Both the position numbers and the translations under genes were made by a program. A stretch of DNA of 64,000 bases, taken from NCBI RefSeq assembly GCF_022539505.1, contig NW_025901042.1, forward strand, positions 1 to 64,000. The letters are read 5' to 3'. Source of the DNA: Lolium rigidum (lineage: Eukaryota > Streptophyta > Magnoliopsida > Poales > Poaceae). Shown piece by piece: positions 34,151 to 47,515 of the stretch (position 1 is its first letter; the number at the start of each line of letters is the position of its first letter). The notes beneath the pieces are model-generated. The model was given only the letters and a program-made list of their open reading frames with translations. It was not told the DNA's origin and did not search any database.

Positions 34151-36059
34151 AAAGCACGGAGAGATATCATTTTGGGTTTCGAACATGGAAAATTTAAAAA
34201 AACCTCCCAAAAGCTTCATTTTGGAGTGAATAAGAAGGATCCACACTTACTTTTCATTTTCATGTTTTAAACTTGTTTAAATATTGGTCAAACCTGCAAG
34301 GATTTGACCAAGATTCAAATGGGCATAAAAATTCAAAAAAAAAACGAAAACCACTTCTCTTCGTCCTTGACTTCATTAGACAGAGTTTAGGGTTGGGGTA
34401 TATACATGATTTGTAATGTTTAAATATGTATAGACTCTCTTGATCAACATGAATGCTTACTATAACTTAAGAAGCTTAATTATGTGCTTTGGTTTTTCAT
34501 TTTTTGAATTCTTTATTGAATTTTTATGCCTATTTGAATCTTGGTCAAATCCTAGGTTTGACCAAGAATTAAACAAGTCAGTAACATGAAAATGAAAAAG
34601 TAAGCCTGGATCCTTCTTATTCACTCAAAAAATGAAGCTTTTGGGAGGGTTTTTGAATTTTCCATGTTTGAAACCCAAAACCATTCCTCTTATATGCTTG
34701 ACTTCATATATATCACAGAGTTTAGCCTTAGGGGGTATATACATGATTTTTCTAGTTTGAATATGTCTAAACCTTGTTTATCAACTTGAATGCTTACTAT
34801 AAACCAAAAATTCATGTATCTACACCTAACCCTAAACTATGCATGAAGAGAAGTGGTTTTGGGTTTCAAACATGGAAATTTCAAAAACCTCCCAAAAGCT
34901 TCATTTTAGAGTGACTAAGAAGGATACATGCTTCCCTTTTCATTTTCATGTTTTAAACTTGTTTAAATTATCTTGGTCAAACCTAGGATTCGACATGATT
35001 CAAATGGGCATCAAAATTAAAAAAACAGAAAAAGGAAAAACCAAAGCAATAGTTTTCTTATATATGTCATATAGTAAGCATTAAAGTTGATAAACAAGGT
35101 CTAGATATATCCAAACCAGACAAATCATGTATCTACCCCCGGCCTGTCGATCTTATGAAGCTAGTCTACTAGCATGTGAAGGGAACTCGTTTTCGGTTTC
35201 AAACATAGAAATTACAAGAACATCCCAAAAGCTTCTCCATTTTAGAGTGACTACGAAGGATACTGACTTCCCTTTTCATTTTCATGTTTTAAACTTGTTT
35301 AAATCTTGGTCAAACCAAGGATTTGACCAAGATTCAAATGGGCCTAAAAATTTAGAAAAAATTCAAAAAGAGAATGAAAAACCAAAGCACATAGCATTCT
35401 TATGTCATATGTATAGTAAGCATTCAAGTTGATAAACAAGGTCTAGACATATTCAAACCAAAAAATCATGTATATATCTACCCCTAACCCTAAACTGATC
35501 TGTCGATCTTATGGAAGTCAATCATGAAGAGAAGTGGTTTTGGGTTTCAAACATGGAAATTTCAAGAACATCCCAAAAGCTTCATTTTAGAGTGACTAAG
35601 AAGGATCCATGCTTACTTACTCGTTTTCACGTGTTAAACTTGTCTAAATCTTGGTGAAACCTAGGATTTGACCAAGATATGATTCAAATGCGCAGAAAAT
35701 TAAAAAAGTCAGAAAAATTAAAAACCAAAGTACATAGTCTTCTTATGTCATATAGTAAGCATATTCAAGTTGATAAACAAGGTTTGGACATATTCAAACC
35801 ATACAAATCATGTATCTATACCCCTAACCCTAAACTTTTTCTTATGAAGTCAAGCATGAAGAGAAGTGGTTTTGGGTTTCAAAGATGGAAATTTCAAAAA
35901 CCTCCAAAAACTTCATTTTAGAGTGACGGAGAAGTTAGCATTAAAGTTGATAAACAAGGTTTAGACATATTCAAACCAGACAAATCATGTATCTACCCCT
36001 AACCCTAAACTCGGTCTTATGAAGTCTAGCATGAAGAGAATCGTTTTGAGTTTCAAACG

Positions 36060-36880
36060 TTTAAGCCAAAAGCCCCATTTCAAATATTTCAAACTTATTC
36101 AAAGTTGGTTCAAATTTGAAAGACATACAAGTTATAGCACACATAGTGCATACATTTTCACACATACTGCACTAGATGCTAACCCTATAGTTTGAGGCCA
36201 CTTGGATGAGGTCGAAAAAGTTCTTGGATTAGAATCGTGTTGTTCGAACCCCGTAGTTGGATTTTTTTGAACCTTGATCTGTAGTACAGGGCAAAACCCT
36301 AGTTTAACCTATTTAATTATAGATTCGTATATCGATTTTTCTACCTTTTTATTATTACTATGCTGCAGATGTGCGTTTGCCCGTCGAGTGAAACTCGGAG
36401 GAAGAGGGATCACTCGGAAGGAGAGAAAAAGGCAGAGCATTATGGTGTCTTCCCTTTTTCGGGTGATGATGATGATGTTGACTGTTGTGCAGGGTTTGTC
36501 AGTGCGCAGGAGGTGCGAGCGAGCGAGCGAGCGAGTCGAGCGAGGCCGAGAATGAGAGAGATTTGTTTTTTTTTGTGAGAGGGACAACCGAAGGATCCAG
36601 AAGGACCCACAGACTTCCAATACGCATCCTGATGCGTCTTCTCTTGACAAAGAAGATGGCTGGGAGTTGGCGTACCTATTGCACGTGACTTGTGCTCACT
36701 CAAGTGTGGGACCTCACGCGTGGGCACCACACGTAAGTGACAGACCTGTTGGTGTAAAAACTCGGTTGATTATAATAGTGCATTAGAACAAAGTTTCCTA
36801 TGGATTCAAGGGTAGGAAATCCAAGTTAACTCATTTACATGACATTATTTTTTCCATGAAGCAAAGTTAACACTATCAAT
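36060..36880. other. Non-repeat segment inside the array
   Basis: The tandem units stop here and resume at about 36890 (TTTTGGAGTGACTAAGAAGG). The segment is more GC-rich in its middle and holds a (GCGA)n run at 36517-36535 and a T run at 36565-36575. Short frames exist but show no domain. It could be an insertion or a piece of the ancestral element. Confidence 0.5.
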
Positions 36881-39800
36881 TGGTACATTTTGGAGTGACT
36901 AAGAAGGATCAATGCTTACTTATTCGTTTAATTTCACGTGTTAAACTTGTCTAAATCTTGTTCAAACCTAGGATTTGACCAAGATTCAAATGGGCAGAAA
37001 AATAATTAAAAAACAGAAAAATGAAAAACCAAATCACATAGTCTTCTTATGTCATATAGTAAGCATTCAAGTTGATAAACAAGGTCTAGACATATTCAAA
37101 CCAGACAAATCATGTATCTATACCCCTAACCCCTAAACTCTGTCTTATGAAGTCAAGCGTGTGAAGAGAAGTGGTTTTGGGTTTCAAACATCGAAATTTC
37201 AAAAACCTCCCAAAAGCTTCATTTTAGAGTGACTAAGAAGGATACATGCTTCCCTTTACATTTTCATGTTTTAAACTTGTTTAAATTATCTTGGTCAAAC
37301 CTAGGATTTGACGAAGATACAAATGGGTGGGCACAAAATTCAAAAAAATCAGAAAAATGAAAAACCAAATCACATAGTCTTCTTATGTCATATCGTAAGC
37401 AATCAAGTTGATAAACAAGGTCTAGATATATCCAAACCAGACAAATCATGTATCTACCCCCGTCGATCTTATGAAGTCTAGCATGAAGGGAAGTCGTTTT
37501 GGGTTTCAAACATTGAAATTTAAAGAACATCCCAAAAGCTTCATTTTAGAGTGACTAAGAAGGATACAGACTTCCCTTTTCATTTTCATGTTTTAAATTT
37601 GTTTAAATCTTGGTCAAACCAAGGATTTGACCAAGATTCAAATGGCCCTAAAAATTCAGAAAAAAATGAAAAGAATGAAAAACCAAAGCACATAACATTC
37701 TTATGTCATATGTATAGTAAGCATTCAAGTTGATATACAAGGTCTAGACATATATATTCAAACCTAGGATTTGACTAAGATTCAAATGGGCATAACAAAT
37801 TCAAAAAACAAAAACCAAACACATAGTCTTCTGATGTCATATAGCAAGCATTCAAGTTGATAAACAAACTTGTTTAAATCATGGTCAAACCTAGGATTTG
37901 ACCAAGATTCAAATGGGCATAATTTTAAAAAAATGTAAAATCAAGGCACATAGTCTTCTTATGTCATATAGTAAGCATTCAATTAAGTTGATAAACAAGG
38001 TCTAGACATATCAAACCAGAAAATTCATGTGTCTAGCTACCCCTAACCCTAAACTCTGCACGAAGAGAAGTGGTTTTGGGTTTCAAACATGGATATTTCA
38101 AAAACCCTCCCAAAAACCTTCATTTTGGAGTTAATAAGAAGGATCAAGGCTTACTTTTTCATTTTCATGTTTTAATCTTTTTTAAATCTTTGTCAAACCT
38201 AGGTTTTGACCAATATTCAAAAGGGCATAATTAAAAAAAATGAAATATCAAGGCACATAGTCTTCTTATGTCATATAGTAAGCATTCAATTAAGTTGATA
38301 AACAAGCTCTAGACATATTCAAACCAGAAAAATCATGATGTATCTACCCCCTATATATCCCTAAACCCTAACTTATGAAGTCAAGCATGAAGAGAAGTGG
38401 TTTTTGGTTTAAATCATGGAAATTTCAAAAACCCTCCCAAGAGCTTCATTTTGGAGTGACTAATTAAGAAGCATACATGCTTACCTTTTCATATTCATGT
38501 TTTAAACTTGTTCAAATCTAGGTCAACAAACCTAGGATTTGACGAAGAATCAAATGGGTATAAAAAATTTAAAAACAAGCTCTAGATAAGCTCAAGTTGA
38601 AAAACAAGTTCTAGACATATTCCAACCAGAAAAATCATGCATGTACCCCCTATATATATATCCCTAAACCCTGACTTATGAAGTCAAGCATGAAGAGAAG
38701 TGGTTTTTGGTTTCAATCATGGAAATTTCAAAAACCCTCCCAAGAGCTTCATTTTGGAGTGGCTAAGAAGGATAGATACTTAATTTTTCATATTTATGTT
38801 TTAAACTAGTTTAAATCATGGTCAAACCTAGGATTTGACCAAGATTCAAATGGGCATAAAAATTCAAAATAAATGAAAATAAATGAAAAACCAAGGCACG
38901 TAGTCTTCTTATGTCATATAGTAAGCATTCAATTAAGTTGATAAACAAGGTCTAGACATATTCAAACCAGAAACATCATGTATCTAGCTACCCTAGCCCT
39001 AAACTCTGTCTTATGAAGTCAAGCATGCATGAAGAGAAGTCGTGGTTTTTGGTTTCAAACATGGAAATTTTAAAAACCCTACCAAGATCTACATTTTGGA
39101 GTGACTAAGAAGGATATATGCTTAATTTTTCCTATTCATGTTTTATTAAACTTGTTTAAATCATGGTCAAACCTAGGATTTGACCAAGATTCAAATGGGC
39201 ATAAAAATTCAGAAAAAACAAAAAATGGAAAATCAAGGCACATAGTCTTCTTATGTCACATTAGTAAGCATTCAATTAAGTTGATAAACAAGGTCTAGAT
39301 ATATTCAAACCAGAGAAATCATGTATCTACCCCTAACCCTAAACTCTATCTCATGAAGTCAAGCATGAAGATATGTGGTTTTTGGTTTAAAACATGGAAA
39401 TTTCAAAAACCCTCCCAAGAGCTTCATTTTGGAGTGACTAAGAAGGATATATGCTTAATTTTTCATATTCATGTTTTCAACTTGTTTAAATCATGGTCAA
39501 ACTTAGGATTTGACCAAGATTCAAATGGGCATAAAATTAAAAAAAACAATAAAATGAAAAACCAATGCACATAGTCTTCTTATGTCATATATATAGTAAG
39601 CATTCAATTAAGTTGATAACAAGGTCTAGACATATTCAAACGAGAAAAATCATGTATCAAGCTACCCCTAACCCCAAACTCTGTCTTATGAAGTCAAGCA
39701 TGAAGAGAAGTACGTGGTTTTTGGTTTCAAACATGGAAATTTCAAAAACCCTCTCAAGAGCTTCATTTTGGAGTGACTACGAAGGATACATGCTTAATTT

Positions 39801-40862
39801 TCATATTCATGTTTTAAACTTGTTTAAATCATGGTCAAACCTAGGATTTGACCAAGATTCAAATGGGCATAATTTAAAAAAATGTAAAATCAAGGCACAT
39901 AGTCTTCTTATGTCATATAGTAAGCATTCAATTAAGTTGATAAACAAGGTCTAGACATATCAAACCAGAAAAATCATGTATCTACCCCTATATATCCCCA
40001 AACTCTGTCTTTATGAAGTCAAGCATGAAGAGAAGTGGTTTTTTGGTTTCAAGCATGGAAATTTCAAAAACCTCCCCAAACTTCATTTTAGAGTGACTAA
40101 GAAGGATACAAGCTTGCCTTTTCATTTTCATGTTTTAAACTTGTTTAAATTATCTTGGTCAAATCTAGGATTTGACAAGATTCAAATGGGCAAACATATG
40201 ATAAGTGATGCAAATATCATTTCTAAGTGCGGGCAAACCGGAGATATGTGGTTTTTGGTTTCAAACATATTCAAACGAGAGAAATCATGTATCTACCCCC
40301 TAACACTAAACTCTGTCTCATGAAGTCAAGCGCATGCATGAAGATATGTGGTTTTTGGTTTCAAACATGGAAATTTCAAAAACCCTCCCAAGAGCTTCAT
40401 TTCGAAGTGATTAATTAAGAAGCATACATGCATGCTTACTTTTTCATATTCATGTTTTAAACTTATTCAAATCTTGGTGAAACCTAGGATTTGACCAAGA
40501 TTCAAATGGGTATAAAAATTTAAAAAATACAAAAAAGGTCTTCTTATGTTATATAGTAGGCATTCAATTAAGTTGATAAACAAGTTCTAGACATATTCAA
40601 ACAAGAAAAATCATGCATGTATCTACCCATAACCCTAAACTTTGTTTCATGAAGTCAAGCATGAAGATATGTGGTTTTTGGTTTCGAACATGGAAATTCA
40701 AAAACCCTCCCAAGAGCTTCATTTTGAAGTGACTAAGAAGCATACATGCTTACTTTTTCATATTCATGTTTTTAACTTATTCAAATCTTGGTGGAACCAA
40801 GGATTTGACAAAGATTCGAATGGGTATAAAAATTCAAAAAAAACAAGGTCTTCTCTTATGTT

Positions 40863-41156
40863 ATATAGTAAGCATTCAATTAATTTGATAAACAAGGTCT
40901 AAACATATTCAAACCAGGAAAATCATGTATCTACCACCTAACCCTAAACTCTGTCTTATGAAGTCAAGCATGCATGAAGAGAAGTGGTTTTTGGTTTCAA
41001 GCATGGAAATTTCCATGTTTGAAACCCAAAACCACTTCTCTTCATATGCTTGACTTCATATGACAGAGTTTAGCGTTAGGGGGTAGATACATGATTTTTT
41101 GGTTTGAATATGTCCAGACCTTGTTTATCAACTTAAATGCTAACTATATGACATCA
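40863..41156. repeat. Large palindrome at the right end of the array
   Basis: The centre is CATGGAAATTTCCATG at 41002-41017. Each side reads outward through the unit in opposite orientation, with the left arm back to about 40863 (ATATAGTAAGCATTCAA) and the right arm to about 41156 (AAATGCTAACTATAT). Arms are near 145 bp with small differences. Confidence 0.85.
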
Positions 41157-41180
41157 GAATGGGCATAAAAATTTAAAAAA

Positions 41181-41504
41181 ATTAAAAATGTAAAACCAAA
41201 ATTTAATTGGGAGGAAAGGGTACATGAATTACAATTAAAAAACAAGGTAACTTAAATACTTGGATGCCCCAAGATGTGTGGAAGCCCAAAACAATGGCAA
41301 AACATATCATGTGCGCATGCTGCATCCAATTCAAGTAGAACACATAGTAGGCACCGATAGTTTGACCTAAATTTGAAATCAAAGAGAAGGTGGTTAGAAA
41401 AAATCAAAATTGGCAAAGCAAAGCATGAAATCAAAAAATTGTGATGCACTCTAGCTATGAAAATTATCAAACAATGCAAACCAAAATGATTTTTTAGAGG
41501 AATA
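41181..41504. other. Spacer between array and LTR cluster
   Basis: AT-rich, no repeat unit, no supported gene and no clear element end. Confidence 0.4.
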
Positions 41505-43089
41505 CTAGTTCAACTCACACGTTCGTTGGGAACCCCAAGAGGAAGGTATGATGCGCACAGTAGCAAGTTTTCCCTCGGAAAGAAACCAAGGTTTAATCGA
41601 ACCAGTAGGAGCCAAGAAGCACGTTGAAGGTTGATGGTCGCGAAATGTGATGCGGCGCAACACCGAGGATTCCGGCGCCAACTAGGAACCCGCACAACAC
41701 AACCAAAGTACTTTGCCCCAACGAAACAAGTGAGGTTGTCAATCTCACCGGCTTGCTGTAACAAAGGATTAAACGTATCGAGTGGAAGATGTTTGCAAAG
41801 AAAACGATAAAACAAGTAGATTGTATGCTATGTAAAGAATAGGACCGGGGTCCACGAGTTCACTAGAGGTGTCTCTCCCATAAGATAAAAGCATGTTGGG
41901 TGAACAAATTACGGTCGGGCAATTAACAAATAGAGAAAGGCATAATAATGCATATACATGACATGGTAAATATAGTGAGATTTAATTGGGCATTACGACA
42001 AAGTACATAGACCGCCATCCAACTGCATCTATGCCTAAAAAGTCCACCTTCGAGGTTATCATCCGAACCCCCTCCGAGTATTAAGTTGCAAAGCAACGAG
42101 ACAATTGCATTAAGTATGGTGCGTAATGTAATCAACAACTACATCCTTAGACATAGCATCAATGTTTTATCCCTAGTGGCAACAGCACATCCACAACCTT
42201 AGAACTTTCTCGTCACTCGTCCCGGATTCAATGGAGGCATGAACCCACTATCGAGCATAAATACTCCCTCTTGGAGTTAAGAGTAAAAACTTGGCCGAGC
42301 CTCTACTAGTAACGGAGAGCATGCAAGATCATAAACAACACATGAACAATAGATTGATAATCACCATAATCATAGTACTCTCTATCCATCGGATCCCGAC
42401 AAACACAACATATAGAATTACATATAGATGATCTTGATCATGTTAGGCAGCTCACAAGATCCAACAATGAAGCACAACAAGGAGAAGACGACCATCTAGC
42501 TACTGCTATGGACCCATGGTCCAGGGGTGGACTACTCACTCATCACTCCGGAGGCGACCATGGCGGTGTAGAGTCCTCCGGGAGATGAATCCCCTCCACG
42601 GCAGGGTGCCGGAGGCGATCTCCAGAATCCCCCGAGATGGGAGTCGCGGCGGCGGCGTCTCTGTAAGGTTTTCCGTATCGTGGCTCTCGGTGACGGGGGT
42701 TTCGCGACGAAAGCTTTAAGTAGGCGGAGGGTCAACGCGAGGGGCCACACGAGGGGCCCGGGGGACAGGTCGGCGCGGCCGAGGCTTGGGCCGCGCCGGC
42801 CACCCCCGGCCTCCTCGTGGCCCCACTTCGTTAGGTCTTCGGTCTTCCGGAAGCTTCGTGCAAAAATAGGACCCCGGGCGAAAGTTTCGTCCAATTCCGA
42901 GAATATTTCTTTACTAGGATTTCGAAACCAAAAACAGCAGAAAACAAGCAATCGGCTCTTCGGCATCTTGTTAATAGGTTAGTTCCAGAAAATGCATAAA
43001 TATGACATATAATGTGCATAAAACATGTAGGTATCATCAATAAAGTAGCATGGAACATAAGAAATTATCGATACGTTGGAGACGTATCA
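41505..43089 (-). mobile_element. Antisense LTR, TGATACGTCTCC family, subtype 1
   Basis: Reverse complement of the LTR at 23463-25057: it starts (minus strand) TGATACGTCTCCAACG at 43089 and reaches the TTGGGGTTCCCAACG segment at about 41535. The inner end differs slightly from the reference, and no 5-bp target duplication was convincing (right flank TTCAT), so solo LTR versus truncated copy is open. Confidence 0.75.
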
Positions 43090-44687
43090 TTCATCCTTGT
43101 GTGGGAGAGAGACACGCTCCGCTGGTTCATATGAACACATGTGTTCTTAGCTTTTAATGTTCAAGGGCGAAAGTTGATCGCTTCACTTGTTGCTATATGG
43201 TTGGAAACAGAAAATGCTACATGTAGTAATTCTAAAATGTCTTGGATAATGTGATACTTGGCAATTGTTGTGCTCATGTTTAAGCTCTTGCATCATATAC
43301 TTTGCACCCATTAATGAAGAAATACATAGAGCTTGCTAAAATTTGGTTTGCATATTTGGTCTCTCTAAAGTCTAGATAATTTCTAGTATTGAGTTTTGAA
43401 CAACAAGGAAGACGGTGTAAAGTCTTATAATGTTTACAATATGTCTTTTATGTGAGTTTTTCTGCACCGGTTCATCCTTGAGTTTGCTTCAAATAACCTT
43501 GCTAGCCTAAACCTTGTATCGAGAGGGAATACTTCTCATGCATCCAAAATCCTTGAGCCAACCACTATACCATTTGTGTCCACCATACCTACCTACTACA
43601 TGGTATTTCTCCGCCATTCCAAAGTAAATTGCTTGAGTGCTACCTTTAAACAATTCAAAATTTATCACCTCCGATTTGTGTCAATGTTTTATAGCTCATG
43701 AGGAAGTATGTGGTGTTTATCTTTCAATCTTGTTGGGCAACTTTCACCAATGGACTAGTGGCTTCATCCGCTTATCCAATAATTTTGCAAAAAGAGCTGG
43801 CAATGGGATCCCCAGTCCCAAATTAATTAACAAAACTAGACACTCCTCCATGGTATGTGATTGTTGGACGGCACCGAAGGATTCGGTTAGCCATGGCTTG
43901 AGAAAGCAAAGGTGGGGAGGAGTGTCATCATAATAAAACTAAAATAAAAAGGCACTCCTTCATGGTATGAGATTGTTGGCAGGCACCCGAGGATTCGGTT
44001 AGCCATGGTTTGTGAAAGAAAGGATGGAAGGAGTGCCACCCAAAAATAAAATAAAATGGGAGCCGCTCTTTGAAGGTTTGTCTGGCAAGGGGTTAGAGTA
44101 CCCGCTACCATTCGTTGACAACAACAAACACCTCTCAAAACTTTATTTTTTATGCTCTCTTTATGTTTTCAAAATAAAAGTTCTAACACAAATATAGCAA
44201 TCGATGCTTTCCTCTTTGAAGGACCTTTCTTTTACTTTTATGTTGAGTCAGTTTACCTATCTCTCTCCACCTTAAGAAGCAAACACTTGTGTGAACTGTG
44301 CATTGATTCCTACATACTTGCATATTGCATTTGTTATATTACTCTATGTTGACAATATCCTTGAGATATACATGTTATAAGTTGAAAGCAACCGCTGAAA
44401 CTTAATCTTCCTTTGTGTTGCTTCAATACCTTTACTTTGATTTATTGTTTTATGAGTTAACTCTTATGCAAGACTTATTGATGCTTGTCTTGAAGTACTA
44501 TTCATGAAAAGTCTTTGCTTTATGATTCATTTGTTTACTCATGTCATTACCATTGTTTTGATCGCTGCATTCATTACATGTGTTTACAAATAGTATGATC
44601 AAGGTTATGATGGCATGTCACTTCAGAAATTATCATTGTTATCATTTACCTACTCGAGGGCGAGTAGGAACTAAGCTTGGGGATGCT
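43090..44687 (+). mobile_element. Internal 3' region of a related gypsy element
   Basis: Closely follows 28270-30016 in order: GAGAGAGACACGCTCC, GATACTTGGCAATTGTTG, the CGAGAGGGAATACTT segment, and finally CTAAGCTTGGGGATGCT before an LTR at 44688. A local duplication inside (about 43860-44040) repeats GGATTCGGTTAGCCATGG twice. It has no coding capacity. Its 5' part is replaced by the antisense LTR. Confidence 0.75.
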
Positions 44688-46427
44688 TGATACGTCTCAA
44701 ACGTATCTATAATTTCTTATGGTCCATGCTACTTTATTGATGATACCTACATGTTTTATACACATTATATGTCATTATTATGCGTTTTCCGGAACTAACC
44801 TATTGACGAGATGCCGAAAGGCCGATTGTCTGTTTTCTGCTGTTTTTGGTTTCGAAATCCTAGTAAAGAAATATTTTCGGAATCGGACGAAATCAAGACC
44901 GAAGACCTTATAATTCCCGGAAGCTTCCAGAGCACCGGAGAAGGACGAGAGGGGAGCCAGGGGGGCCCCACACGCCACCCCGGCGCGGCCCAGGGGGGGG
45001 CGCCCCCTAGTGTGTGGGCACCCCGTGGCCCCTCCGACTCCGTCTCTTCGCCTATTTAGTCGTCTCTGACCTAAAAACACCGATACGGAGGACGAAACCC
45101 GAGAAAACCTTCCAGAGCCGTCGCCATCGCGAAATCAAGATTCGGGGGACAGAAGTCTCTGTTCCGGCACGCCGCCGGGACGGGGAAGTGCCCCCGGAAG
45201 GCTTCTCCATCGACACCACTGCCATCTCCACCGCCATCTTCATCACCGCTGCTGCTCCCATGAGGAGGGAGTAGTTCTCCATCGAGGCTCGGGGCTGTAC
45301 CGGTAGCTATGTGGTTCATCTCTCTCCTATGTACTTCAATACAATAATCTCATGAGCTGCCTTACATGATTGAGATTCATATGATGATGCTTGTAATCTA
45401 TATGTCATTATGCTAGTCAAGTGGGTTTTACTTATGTGATCTCCGGAGACTCCTTGTCCCACGTGTGTAAAGGTGACGAGTGTGTGCACCGTGTGGGTCT
45501 CTTAGGCTATATTTCACGGAATACTTATTCACTGTTATGAATGGCGTAGTGAAGTGCTTATTTATATCTCTTTATGATTGCAATGTGTTTTGTATCACAA
45601 TTTATCTATGTGCTACTCTAGTGATGTTATTAAAGTAGTTTTATTCCTCCCGCACGGTGTAATGGTGACGAGTGTGTGCATCCGTGTTAGTACTTGGCGT
45701 AGGCTATGATTATGATCTCTTGTAGATTATGAAGTTAATTATTGCTATGATGGTATTGATGTGATCTATTCCTCCTACATGGTGTGAAGGTGACGAGTGT
45801 GCATGCTATGCTAGTACTTGGTTTAGTCGTGTCGATCTTTCATGCACTCTAAGGTTATTTAAATATGAACATTGAATTGTGGAGCTTGTTAACTCCGGCA
45901 TTGAGGGTTCGTGTAATCCTACGCAATGTGTTCATCATCCAACAAGAGAGTATAGAGTATGCATTTATCTATTCTGTTATGTGATCAATGTTGAGAGTGT
46001 CCACTAGTGAAAGTCTAATCCCTAGGCCTTGTTCCTAAATACCGCTATCGTCTGCTTGTTTACTCGTTTTACTGCGTTACTACTGCTGCGTTACTATCGC
46101 TTGTTTACTTCCTGCAATATTACTACCATCAACTCGCACGCCGACAAGCTATTTTCCGGCGCCGTACTACTGCTCATATTCATTCATACCACTTGTATTT
46201 CACTATCTCTTCGCCGAACTAGTGCACCTATTAGGTGTGTTGGGGACACAAGAGACTTCTTGCTTTGTGGTTGCAGGGTTGCTTGAGAGGGATATCTTTG
46301 ACCTCTTCCTCCCTGAGTTTGATAAACCTTGGGTAATCCACTTAAGAGAAACTTGCTGCTGTTCTACAAACCTCTGCTCTTGGAGGCCCAACACTGTCTA
46401 CAAGAATAGAAGCACCCGTAGACATCA
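44688..46427 (+). repeat. 3' LTR, TGATACGTCTC family, subtype 2
   Basis: Starts TGATACGTCTCAAACG and ends CGTAGACATCA. The first ~350 bp match the subtype 1 LTR, but the 3' half is different, containing GGTGACGAGTGTGTGCA repeated three times and the end block ACAAACCTCTGCTCTTGGAG. The same 3' half closes the LTR at 47516. Confidence 0.8.
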
Positions 46428-46764
46428 TGGGGCCACACCATAGGGGGGCGCGCCCCAGCCCTTGGCCGTGCCGCCCTGTGGGGTGGGCCCCCAGGCTCCC
46501 CTCTGGTGCCTCTCGGGTGTTCTGGAAGCTTCGTGCAGAAATAAGATATTGGACATTGATTTCGTCCGATTCCGAGAATATTTCCTTACTAGGATTTCTG
46601 AAACCAAAAACAGCAGAAAACAGGAACTGGCACTTCGGCATCTCGTCAATAGGTTAGTTCCGGAAAACGCATCAAAACATCATAAAGTGTGAACAAAACA
46701 TGTATGTATTGTCATAAAAGTAGCATGGAACATAAGAAAGTATATATACGTTTGAGACGTATCA
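46428..46764 (-). repeat. Antisense LTR fragment (5' ~337 bp)
   Basis: Reverse complement of an LTR start: TGATACGTCTCAAACG on the minus strand begins at 46764 and the copy stops in the GC-rich part at about 46428. It touches the preceding LTR end directly. Confidence 0.75.
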
Positions 46765-47515
46765 CTCATGTATGGAACATAAGAAATTAAAGTGTGAACA
46801 AAACATGTATGTATGCTTCAAACAACCTTGCTAGCCAAAGCCTTGTACTGAGAGGGAATGCTTCTCGTGCATCCAAAACCTTGAGCCAAAAACTATGCCA
46901 TTTGTGTCCACCATATCTACCTACTATGTGGTATTTCGTTGACAACAACAAACACCTCTCAAAACTTTACTTTTATGCTCTCTATATGATTTCAAAACTT
47001 AAAAATCTCTAGCACATGATTTAATCCCTGCTTCCCTCTGCGAAGGGCCTATCTTTTACTTTTGTTGAGTCAGTTTACCTACTTCTTTCTATCTTGGAAG
47101 CAAACACTTGAGTCAACTGTGCATTGATTCTTACATGCTTACTTATTGCACTTATTATATTACTTTGTGTTGACAATTATCCATGAGATATGCATGTTGA
47201 AAGTTGAAAGCAATTGTTGAAACTTAATCATCCTTTGTGTTGCTTCAATGCCTTTACTTTGAATTTATTACTTTATGAGCTAACTCTTATGCAAGACTTT
47301 TTGATGCTTGTCTTGAAAGTACTATTCATGAAAAGTTTTGCTATATGTTATCTATTTGTTAGCAAACTATAGATCATTGCCTTGAGTCACTTCATTCATC
47401 TCATATGATTTACAATAGTATGATCAAGATTATGTAAGTAGCATGTCACTACAGAAATTATTCTTTTTATCGTTTACCTACTCAAGGGCGAGTAGGAACT
47501 AAGCTTGGGGATGCT
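46765..47515 (+). mobile_element. Second internal 3' region of a related gypsy element
   Basis: From about 46810 it matches the later part of 28680-30016 (CTTGCTAGCCAAAGCCTTG to GTAGGAACTAAGCTTGGGG). The first ~45 bp repeat sequence from the adjoining antisense LTR (GGAACATAAGAAA and AAAGTGTGAACAAAACATG), suggesting slippage or template switching at the junction. Confidence 0.7.

Larger units (their letters stand above)
34151..41180. repeat. Tandem array of about 300-350 bp hairpin-bearing units
   Basis: The anchor GAAGAGAAGTGGTTTT and its variants recur near 34841, 35171, 35521, 35853, 36029, 37158, 37481, 38059, 38386, 38688, 39024, 39366, 39698, 40023, 40338, 40661 and 40972, spacing mostly 300-350 bp. 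Each unit carries CAAAAGCTTCATTTT, a hairpin (CTTGGTCAAA...TTTGACCAAG around CCTAGGA), CTTATGTCATATAGTAAGC, TTGATAAACAAGGTCTAGAC and a telomere-like CCCTAACCCTAAAC. Units are inverted at about 34353-34795 and again from 41010 on. The sequence is AT-rich. I do not recognise the parent element. Confidence 0.9.

Noticed and set aside
34353..41156. Interstitial telomere array
   Set aside because: The CCCTAACCCTAAAC motif occurs once per unit within unrelated sequence, not as long perfect heptamer runs.
34151..41180. CRISPR-like array
   Set aside because: Units are about 300-350 bp and diverged, with no short identical repeats and unique spacers; and the DNA is eukaryotic.
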